This document shows, one piece after another, positions 16,071 to 22,388 of a DNA stretch of 34,655 nt. Below the pieces are notes generated by a model that made no database searches, was not told where the DNA came from, and saw only the letters and a list, made by a program, of their open reading frames with translations. The stretch is from Acidimicrobiales bacterium (GTDB lineage Bacteria; Actinomycetota; Acidimicrobiia; Acidimicrobiales; MedAcidi-G1), in assembly GCA_016845305.1 (NCBI GenBank), contig JAERSW010000021.1:1-34655 (forward strand), written 5' to 3'. The position numbers were made by a program, and so were the translations under genes. Position 1 is the stretch's first letter; each line of letters opens with the position of its first letter.

Positions 16071-17760
16071 AGGAACGGTCGACGTGGCCCGAACGGACCT
16101 CGACCACCGGCACCAGCACCGGGCGCCGACCCGTGCGCCGCGACACCAGCCGACCGGTCGCCCGACGGGCCAGGCGGGCCAGCTCGGCCTCGTCGCGCTC
16201 GCCGCTGGCCACCGGACCCTCGAGGGCGTCGACCACCTCGGCCGCCACCTCGTCGTGCCACGTCGACCGCTCGTCGGGCTCCATCCAGCCGCGGCTCTCC
16301 ACCACCGGCCGGCCGTCCAGGCGACCCCGACGGCCGTCGACGACCACCCGGACGAACACGAAGCCCTCGCCCGACACGGCCCGACGCTCCTCGAGCAGGT
16401 CCTCGGACACGGGCCGGCCCGACTCGTCGACCATCACGTACCCGTCCGGGACACGGCCGGCGTGGGCCACCCCGGCACCCGTCAGCTTCACCCGGTCGCC
16501 GTCGGTGCACCGCAGCACCCGGTCGGCGGGCATCCCCCGCCCCAGGGCCAGGTCCTCGTGGGCCACCAGGTGCGCGTACTCGCCGTGGACGGGGATGAAC
16601 AGGTCCGGATCGGCGGCGTCGTGGAGGGCGAGCAGCTCGTCGGCCTTGCCGTGCCCCGTGGTGTGCACGCCCAGCTGGCCGCTGTGCACCAGGCGCACGC
16701 CCCGACGGGCCAGCGCGTTGTGCAGGCGGGCCACGGCGGCCTCGTTGCCGGGGATGGGGTGCGACGAGAAGACCACCGTGTCGTGGTCGCCGACGGTCAC
16801 GAACCGGTGGCGGCCCTGGCCCATCAGGTTCAGGGCGGCCCGCGGCTCGCCCTGCGACCCGGTGCACACCACGCAGGTACGGGCCGGGTCGAGGTCGTCG
16901 AGCTCCTGGTCGGTGGCCAGCATCCGGTCCGAGACGCGCAGCAGGCCCAGCTCGCGGGCCAGCGTCACGTTGCGGACCATCGACGGGCCCATCACCACGA
17001 GCGTGCGCCCGGTGGCCGCGGCGGCGTCGGCCACCTGCTGGATGCGGTGCACGTGGCTGGAGAACGCCCCCACGATGATGCGCCGACCCTCGTTGTCGTC
17101 GAAGACCTGGCGCAGCACCGGCCCGATCGTCGACTCCGACGACGACGACCCGGCCGAACCGGCGTTGGTGGAGTCGGCCAGCAGCAGGCGGATCCCGCCG
17201 TCGGCGGCCAGCTCCCGGACCCGGTCCAGGTCGGTGACCCGACCGTCGACCGGCGTGGGGTCCAGCTTGAAGTCACTGGAGTGCAGGATCCGTCCCTGCG
17301 GCGTGCCGAACACCGTCATCAGGCCACTGGGCGTCGAGTGGGTGACGGGCAGGAACTCGCAGTCGAACGGCCCGATGGGCATGCGCACGTGGTCGCCGAG
17401 GGGAACCAGGTCGGGCACCGGGATCCCGGCGGCGGAGAGCTTGCCCCGCACCATGCCCAGCGTGAACGGGGCGCCGTGGATGGGCAGCGACACGCCGCGC
17501 TCCCGCAGCGCACGCAGCAGGTACGGCAGGCCGCCGATGTGGTCCTCGTGGGCGTGGGTGACGACGCACGCCTCGAGGCGGTCGGCCCGCTCCAGCAGCC
17601 ACGAGAAGTCGGGCAGCACGGCGTCGACGCCGGGCATGTCGTCGGGGAAGAGCTGCCCACAGTCCAGCAGGACGATGCGGCCGTGGGCCTCCAGCGCGGC
17701 GCAGTTGCGGCCGATCTCGCCGAGGCCGCCGAGGAACGTCAGGTGGACGGGAGCAGCCAT
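16069..17760 (-). CDS. rnj: Ribonuclease J
   Basis: 563-aa metallo-beta-lactamase/beta-CASP nuclease with endo- and 5'-3' exoribonuclease activity, central to mRNA decay and rRNA maturation in Actinomycetota. The zinc motif HxHxDH is at 69-74 (THAHEDHIGG). Further metal or active-site blocks are LPVTHSTPSG and LLADSTNAGS; the beta-CASP region includes CTGSQGEPRA and HSGQLGVHTTGHG, with IPVHGEYAHL near 385. The N-terminal GGLGEIGRN is characteristic of RNase J. The start ATG at 17760 lacks a strong Shine-Dalgarno (GGATTCCCC). It lies 33 bp downstream of dapA, a linkage conserved in Actinomycetota. Confidence 0.96.
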   Translation of the reverse strand: MAAPVHLTFLGGLGEIGRNCAALEAHGRIVLLDCGQLFPDDMPGVDAVLPDFSWLLERADRLEACVVTHAHEDHIGGLPYLLRALRERGVSLPIHGAPFTLGMVRGKLSAAGIPVPDLVPLGDHVRMPIGPFDCEFLPVTHSTPSGLMTVFGTPQGRILHSSDFKLDPTPVDGRVTDLDRVRELAADGGIRLLLADSTNAGSAGSSSSESTIGPVLRQVFDDNEGRRIIVGAFSSHVHRIQQVADAAAATGRTLVVMGPSMVRNVTLARELGLLRVSDRMLATDQELDDLDPARTCVVCTGSQGEPRAALNLMGQGRHRFVTVGDHDTVVFSSHPIPGNEAAVARLHNALARRGVRLVHSGQLGVHTTGHGKADELLALHDAADPDLFIPVHGEYAHLVAHEDLALGRGMPADRVLRCTDGDRVKLTGAGVAHAGRVPDGYVMVDESGRPVSEDLLEERRAVSGEGFVFVRVVVDGRRGRLDGRPVVESRGWMEPDERSTWHDEVAAEVVDALEGPVASGERDEAELARLARRATGRLVSRRTGRRPVLVPVVEVRSGHVDRS

Positions 17761-17787
17761 GGGGAATCCGTCGGGGGTTCGGAGCCG

Positions 17788-17805
17788 GGCCGCTCAGGCG
17801 CGGCC
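17788..17805 (-). terminator. Small hairpin around the dapA stop codon
   Basis: GGCCGC / GCGGCC perfect 6-bp arms with a 6-nt loop containing the dapA TGA. Possibly an attenuator between dapA and rnj rather than a full terminator. Confidence 0.35.
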
Positions 17806-18687
17806 GAGGCCGACCAGCACCCGGCGGGCCAGGTCCTGCAGGCCCTCGGGCTCCGGGCCCATCGGCAGGCGGCAGTCGCCACCGGGCAGGCCGAGGACCT
17901 TCATCATCGCCTTGGTGGGGATCGGGTTGGGCTTGAGGTCGCCGGACTCGAAGTCCCACGACTCCAGCAGCCGCTGGTTGACCGCCGTGGCGCCGGCCAC
18001 GTCGCCGGAGAAGAAGGCGTCCATCATGGCCACGGTCTCCGGCGTGGCCCAGTGCGACGCCACGGAGACCACGCCCACGGCGCCCAGGGCCAGCAGGGCC
18101 AGCGTCAGGGCGTCCTCGCCGCTGTACACCTCGAAGCCCTCCGGGGCGGCGGCCACCAGGCGGGCCGTCTCGGCCAGGTCGCCCGCCGCGTCCTTGACGC
18201 CGACCACGTTGGCGACCTCGTCGGCCAGGCGGAGCATGGTGGCCGTCTCGATCTTGCGGTTCGACCGCGGCGGGATGTCGTACAGCATCACCGGCAGGTC
18301 GGTGGCGCCGGCCACGGCCCGGAAGTGCTCGAACAGCCCCGCCTGCGACGGCCGGTTGTAGTACGGGGTGACGGTCAGGATGGCGTCGGCGCCCGCCGCC
18401 GTGCACCGCTCGGTCAGCTCCACGGCGGCGACGGTGTCGTTGCTGCCCGCCCCGGCGATGACGTGGCAGTCCACCGCTCCTGCCACCGCCTCGACGAGGG
18501 CGATCTGCTCGTCGTGGGTGAGCGTCGGCGACTCGCCGGTGGTGCCGGCCAGCACGAGGCCGTCGTTGCCCTGGTCGACCAGCCAGCGGGCCAGCTCGAC
18601 GGCGCCGTCGAGGTCGAGGGCACCGTCGTCGGTGAACGGGGTGATCATGGCGGTGATGACCCGCCCGAACCGGGGTTGCGTCGTCAT
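17794..18687 (-). CDS. dapA: 4-hydroxy-tetrahydrodipicolinate synthase DapA
   Basis: First committed enzyme of the diaminopimelate branch; condenses pyruvate with aspartate semialdehyde. 297 aa TIM barrel of the DHDPS/NAL family. Schiff-base K165 (GVKDAAGD), the catalytic triad T50, Y110 and Y136, and carboxylate-binding R141 are all present; the pyruvate-binding GTTGE block is 48-52. Start ATG at 18687 with a strong Shine-Dalgarno (GGAGGGAAC). It follows the winged-helix-like gene by 37 bp, so it is probably co-transcribed with it, and precedes rnj. Lysine feedback cannot be judged from sequence alone. Confidence 0.95.
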   Translation of the reverse strand: MTTQPRFGRVITAMITPFTDDGALDLDGAVELARWLVDQGNDGLVLAGTTGESPTLTHDEQIALVEAVAGAVDCHVIAGAGSNDTVAAVELTERCTAAGADAILTVTPYYNRPSQAGLFEHFRAVAGATDLPVMLYDIPPRSNRKIETATMLRLADEVANVVGVKDAAGDLAETARLVAAAPEGFEVYSGEDALTLALLALGAVGVVSVASHWATPETVAMMDAFFSGDVAGATAVNQRLLESWDFESGDLKPNPIPTKAMMKVLGLPGGDCRLPMGPEPEGLQDLARRVLVGLGRA

Positions 18688-18724
18688 GTTCCCTCCATCT
18701 TCCCACCGCAGCGCCCCGGAGGCG

Positions 18725-19384
18725 TCAGGCGGCGTGCTCCTTCGCCCGCTCGATGCCGAGCGTGGCCAGGAGGTTCTCGTGCAGTTCGAACCACACGGTG
18801 TGGTACGAGTCGATCATCGGCCGGGCGAACCAGTCGCCGTCGCCGTCCCGGACCCTGGCCAACGCCGCGGCGAACCGGTCGCGGTACCCGTCGAAGCGGT
18901 GGAGGACGCCGGCCAGGTCGTCGCAGATCGGCCCCACCACGGCGTCGGCATCGCCCAGGCGGTCCACCACCGCCGCGTCCCAGGCGACATCGGCGTGGTC
19001 GTTGACCACCGGCTCGCCATCGGGATCGGCCGGGTCGGGGCGCAGCTGCCAGTCGGTGCACAGGGCGAGGAAGTCGGCGTTGACGGCCAGGAAGCGCCGG
19101 TAGGCACCCTCGACGTCGGACCGGCAGCCCACGGCGTCCAGCTCGGCCGACAGCAGGGCCTCGCCGTGGGCCCGGCCGTCGGGGGTCAGCATCCAGCCGG
19201 AGATCCGGCCCTCGCGGTGGCGGGCATGGCCGGCGTCGCCCAGGCCTCCGAGGAGGGCGGCCACATCGTCGGCGGGAAGGCCGGTGGCCTCGACGACCAC
19301 GTCGGCGTCCACGAAGCCGCGCACCCGCAGGGCGTGGACGACGAGGAGCTCGGGCGTGCTCGGGGAGGCGACGGACGTCGACAC
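18725..19384 (-). CDS. Uncharacterised protein with an N-terminal winged-helix-like domain
   Basis: 219 aa with no name I can give confidently. Residues about 8-75 look like a winged helix: a helical ELLVVHALRVRGFVDADVV stretch, a recognition-helix-like LPADDVAALLGGLGDAGHA, then a wing-like REGRISGWMLTPDGRAHG. Residues 80-219 are mostly helical and acidic, ending in a distinctive IDSYHTVWFELHENLLATLG motif with a CTDWQLRP segment before it. From memory, similar actinobacterial proteins are annotated MarR-like or are fused to phosphotransfer-type enzymes, but this is not certain. The GTG at 19384 is chosen because TAGCGT lies exactly 7 nt upstream; an ATG at 19432 would add 16 residues. Lies between SURF1 and dapA. 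Confidence 0.75.
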   Translation of the reverse strand: MSTSVASPSTPELLVVHALRVRGFVDADVVVEATGLPADDVAALLGGLGDAGHARHREGRISGWMLTPDGRAHGEALLSAELDAVGCRSDVEGAYRRFLAVNADFLALCTDWQLRPDPADPDGEPVVNDHADVAWDAAVVDRLGDADAVVGPICDDLAGVLHRFDGYRDRFAAALARVRDGDGDWFARPMIDSYHTVWFELHENLLATLGIERAKEHAA

Positions 19385-19391
19385 GACGTCC

Positions 19392-19397
19392 ACGCTA
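19392..19397 (-). promoter_or_regulatory. Putative leaderless -10 box overlapping the SURF1 stop
   Basis: TAGCGT ends 7 nt before the GTG start of the winged-helix-like gene. Its first three bases are the TAG stop codon of the SURF1-like gene. Confidence 0.5.
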
Positions 19398-20195
19398 CCG
19401 GGGGTCCCGATCGGGACTCGGAGGGGATTCATCGGGCGTCGGCGCGGTCTCGTCGCCCCGACGCACGAGGCGGACCAGCACCAGCGGGTAGCCGACGAGC
19501 CCGATCACGGTGAAGACGAACCACTGCACGGCGTACGACAGGTGCGACCCCTCGCCGAGGTCCGCCACCGGAACCGGGACCGGCCAGTGGCCCGCTCCGG
19601 TGGCCCCGTCGGCCCGGACCCACAGCGGGGCCAACGTGGTCCCCCACCGGGCCTCGAGGGCGGCACGGTCGAGGCGGTCCACCTCGTCGCCGTGGCCGCG
19701 CTCACCGGACCGGAAGACGTCGAGGGTGCCGTCGAGGACGACGTGGTCCCCCGGCCCGCCCGCCGGCGCCCACGCCGACGGGTCGCCGTCGAGCTGGACG
19801 GGCCGGGCCACGAAGCCCCGGTCCACGACCACGCCCACCCCGGGATGGATGGCGTCGATGCGCAACAGGGACACGACGTGTACGCCGGGACCGCCGTCCA
19901 TCGACCGGTTGGCCAGCAGCACCTCGTCGCCGGGCGCCCACGTGCCCTCGACGCGGACCCGGACGTGGCGCAGGTCGTCCGGACCGGCGCCCGACTTCAG
20001 CGGCCCGAAGGCCTCGGCGATCGGGACCGGGGGCACCTCGGCACGGGCGGCCACCACGTCGTTGTGGGCCCGGCGGGCGTCGAGCCGGCGCAGCTGCCAC
20101 AGGCCGAGGTTGACGGTGGCCACCAGCAACGCCGCCACCAGGACGTGCGAGACGAGCCACAGGGGGCGCAGCAGGCGTCGGGCCTCGGGCCGCAT
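19395..20195 (-). CDS. SURF1-family cytochrome oxidase assembly protein
   Basis: 266 aa with the SURF1 topology: one membrane helix near the N-terminus (about 12-33, followed by the family-like LGLWQLRRLDAR), a large external domain, and one C-terminal helix (about 219-243) preceded by LSYAVQWFVF, the most conserved SURF1 motif. SURF1 proteins help heme a insertion or assembly of aa3-type oxidases. The tail is Pro/Asp-rich. Start ATG at 20195, with GGTGAT about 7 nt upstream; an in-frame GTG at 20207 is an alternative. It follows dapB by 49 bp. No oxidase structural genes are in the window. Confidence 0.88.
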   Translation of the reverse strand: MRPEARRLLRPLWLVSHVLVAALLVATVNLGLWQLRRLDARRAHNDVVAARAEVPPVPIAEAFGPLKSGAGPDDLRHVRVRVEGTWAPGDEVLLANRSMDGGPGVHVVSLLRIDAIHPGVGVVVDRGFVARPVQLDGDPSAWAPAGGPGDHVVLDGTLDVFRSGERGHGDEVDRLDRAALEARWGTTLAPLWVRADGATGAGHWPVPVPVADLGEGSHLSYAVQWFVFTVIGLVGYPLVLVRLVRRGDETAPTPDESPPSPDRDPR

Positions 20196-20244
20196 GGCGG
20201 GGATCACCGGTGTCGGGGCCCGTGGCCGACGACGGCGGCGAGCC

Positions 20245-21036
20245 TCAGAGGCCCAGCAGGGCGTCGAGGCCGACGGTGACGCCGGGGACGCCGCCGATGG
20301 CCCGGACGGCCAGCACCACGCCGGGCATGAACGACGCCCGGTCGGTGGTGTCATGGCGGATGGTCAGGGTCTGGCCGGCGGTGCCCAGCACGACCTCCTG
20401 GTCGGCCACCGCACCGCGCATCCGCAGGCTGTGGATCCGGATGTCGGCCGGACCGGCGCCCCCGCGGGCACCGGGCACGACCTCGCGGGTGGTCGGGTCG
20501 GGGGCCCAGTCGGCCGAGGCGGCGGCCATGCGCTCGGCGGTGGCCACGGCGGTGCCCGACGGGGCGTCGACCTTGCCGTCGTGGTGGACCTCCACGATCT
20601 CGGCGGTGTCGAACCACGGGGCGGCCAGCTCGGCGAAGCGCATCATCAGCACGGCGCCGATGGCGAAGTTGGGGGCCACCACGCAGTTGCTGGACGTGAA
20701 GGCGCCGCGCAGGGCGGCGAGGTCGTCGTCGCCGAGGCCGCTGGTGCCGACCACGGCGTGGATCCCGTGGGCGGCCAGCACCGGCAGGCAGGCCCGGCTG
20801 GCCTCGGCCACGGTGAAGTCGACGACCACGTCGAGCCCGCCGTCGACGGCCACGAGGGCGTCCACGTCGGCCACCACGGTCACGCCACACGCCTCGGTCC
20901 CGGCGGCAGACGGATCCGCGGCGGCCACCAGGTCCATGCCGTCGGCGGCGTCGACGGCCTCGGCGACGGTGCGGCCCATGCGGCCGGCCACGCCCAGCAC
21001 GCCGACGCGGAGGGGCGCCGATGCGTTCTCGGTCAT
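20245..21036 (-). CDS. dapB: 4-hydroxy-tetrahydrodipicolinate reductase DapB
   Basis: NAD(P)H-dependent enzyme after DapA in lysine/diaminopimelate synthesis; 263 aa. The Rossmann dinucleotide motif is GVAGRMGR at 15-22; the substrate signature EVHHDGKVDAPSGTA at about 149-163 includes catalytic H151 and K155. APNFAIGAVLM is also typical. The ATG at 21036 is preferred over the longer open frame because TAGCCT sits 7 nt upstream and the N-terminus then matches family length. Upstream lie the M16 peptidase and pnp, the usual actinobacterial order. Confidence 0.96.
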   Translation of the reverse strand: MTENASAPLRVGVLGVAGRMGRTVAEAVDAADGMDLVAAADPSAAGTEACGVTVVADVDALVAVDGGLDVVVDFTVAEASRACLPVLAAHGIHAVVGTSGLGDDDLAALRGAFTSSNCVVAPNFAIGAVLMMRFAELAAPWFDTAEIVEVHHDGKVDAPSGTAVATAERMAAASADWAPDPTTREVVPGARGGAGPADIRIHSLRMRGAVADQEVVLGTAGQTLTIRHDTTDRASFMPGVVLAVRAIGGVPGVTVGLDALLGL

Positions 21037-21043
21037 GGGCCGG

Positions 21044-21049
21044 AGGCTA
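21044..21049 (-). promoter_or_regulatory. Putative leaderless -10 box of dapB
   Basis: TAGCCT ends 7 nt before the dapB ATG, the same hexamer and spacing as dapD, miaB and ribF. Confidence 0.6.
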
Positions 21050-21100
21050 CCGGTCGCCGTCCGGGCCACCGGGACGGCTTTCGGGTGACAGGACCCGCAG

Positions 21101-21124
21101 CCGGGCCCACGGTCAGGCCCCGGG
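21101..21124 (-). terminator. Hairpin around the M16 peptidase stop
   Basis: Seven base pairs (CCGGGGCC / GGCCCGG with one bulged base) enclose an 8-nt loop containing the TGA at 21115-21113. Candidate terminator upstream of the dapB promoter. Confidence 0.4.
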
Positions 21125-22369
21125 ACCCACCTCGGCCACGACGGCCTCGGGCGACAGGACCTCGGCCAACACGGCGTTGACCTCGTCGAGGGTGACGTCC
21201 CGCAGGATGTCGACGTACTCGTCGAGCGGGACGACCCGACCCAGCAGGCTCTGGCTGTTGCCGAGACGCGACATGCGGCTCCCCGACCCCTCCAGGCCCA
21301 TCAGGATCGACCCCTCGAAGCCGGCCCGGGCGATGGCCAGCTCGTCGGCGGTGATGCCGTGGGCGGCCAGAGCCCCCACCTCGTCGGCCACCACCCGCTG
21401 CAGCTCGTCGGCCCGTTCGGGGGCCGTCCCGGCGTACACCGACACCACGCCGGCGTCGTGGTAGCCGGCCATCGAGGCGAACACGCTGTAGGCCAGCCCC
21501 CGGTCCTCCCGGACGGTCTGGAACAGGCGGCTGGACAGGCCGCCGCCGAGGACGTGCACGCCGATGGCCAGGGCGTGTCGCCGCGGGTCGCTTCGATCCA
21601 GCCCCCGCCACCCCCAGGCCACGTGGGCGGCCTCGGTGGGTCGGGTGATCCGGCGGGCGGGCACGGGCGGCGCCGTCGGTCCGTGGCGTTCGGGCACCGT
21701 GCCGCCGTCACGCCCGGCGAACGCCTCGTGCACCTGGGCGACGAGGCGCTCGTGGTCGACGGCTCCGGCGGCCGCCACCACCAGGTTGGGGGCCCGGTAC
21801 CAGTGGTCGTGGAAGGCGGCGATGTCGTCGCGCCCCAGAGCCGTCACCGACGCCTCGCTGCCGAGGACCTCGCGCCCCAACGGGTGGTCGGGGAACAGGG
21901 CCTCGTAGAGCGACTCGAAGACCACGTCGTCCGGGTCGTCGGCCGCCAGGTGGATCTCCTCGAGGATGACCTGTCGTTCGGTCTCCACGTCGGCGGCCCG
22001 CAGGGCGGGCTCGCGCAGGACGTCGGCCAGCAGCGACACGGCCAGGTCCTGGCCGTCGGTGCCGCCGTCGCCACCCACGACCGCGGGTACGCGGGCGTAG
22101 TACGCCGTGTACTCCTTGGCCGTGAAGGCGTTCATCTCGCCACCGGTGGCGTCCACCAGCTCGGCGATGGAGCGGGCCGACCGGTCCTCGGTCCCCTTGA
22201 ACAGCAGGTGTTCGAGGAAGTGCGAGGTGCCGGCCACCCCGGGGGCCTCGTCGCGGCCCCCGACACCCACCCACACGCCGACCGAGACCGAGCGGGCGTC
22301 CGGCATGTGCTCGGACACCACACCCGGTGCTGCGGTCGGACCGTGTTCGGGCAGGCTCAGTTCGACCAC
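21113..22369 (-). CDS. M16-family zinc metallopeptidase (processing-peptidase-like)
   Basis: 418-aa insulinase-family peptidase related to mycobacterial PepR and Bacillus MlpA. The inverted zinc motif HxxEH is at 50-54 (HFLEHLLFKGT), with a third glutamate ligand around 129-131 in the ETERQVILEEIH stretch. The C-terminal M16 domain contains GGGLSSRLFQTVREDRGLAYSV. The N-terminal SVSVGVWVGVGGRDE is typical. No signal peptide, so cytoplasmic. The start is uncertain: the GTG at 22369 leaves 20 nt to the pnp stop and gives the expected length, but no good ribosome site is seen and a hairpin covers it. Position after rpsO-pnp is conserved in many Gram-positives. Confidence 0.9.
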   Translation of the reverse strand: MVELSLPEHGPTAAPGVVSEHMPDARSVSVGVWVGVGGRDEAPGVAGTSHFLEHLLFKGTEDRSARSIAELVDATGGEMNAFTAKEYTAYYARVPAVVGGDGGTDGQDLAVSLLADVLREPALRAADVETERQVILEEIHLAADDPDDVVFESLYEALFPDHPLGREVLGSEASVTALGRDDIAAFHDHWYRAPNLVVAAAGAVDHERLVAQVHEAFAGRDGGTVPERHGPTAPPVPARRITRPTEAAHVAWGWRGLDRSDPRRHALAIGVHVLGGGLSSRLFQTVREDRGLAYSVFASMAGYHDAGVVSVYAGTAPERADELQRVVADEVGALAAHGITADELAIARAGFEGSILMGLEGSGSRMSRLGNSQSLLGRVVPLDEYVDILRDVTLDEVNAVLAEVLSPEAVVAEVGPGA

Positions 22370-22382
22370 CGGTCCGGTGGTC
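22364..22382 (-). terminator. Palindrome between pnp stop and M16 start
   Basis: GACCACCGG-T-CCGGTGGTC (plus strand) is a perfect 9-bp inverted repeat about one base; as RNA it gives a 7-bp stem with a 5-nt loop. It starts 7 nt after the pnp stop and covers the M16 GTG start, so it could end pnp transcripts or mask M16 initiation. Confidence 0.45.
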
Positions 22383-22388
22383 GGGTGC

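Noticed and set aside
16084-19005. Plus-strand open frame of about 970 codons opposite rnj and dapA
   Set aside because: Shadow of two well-recognised minus-strand enzymes; low-complexity translation.
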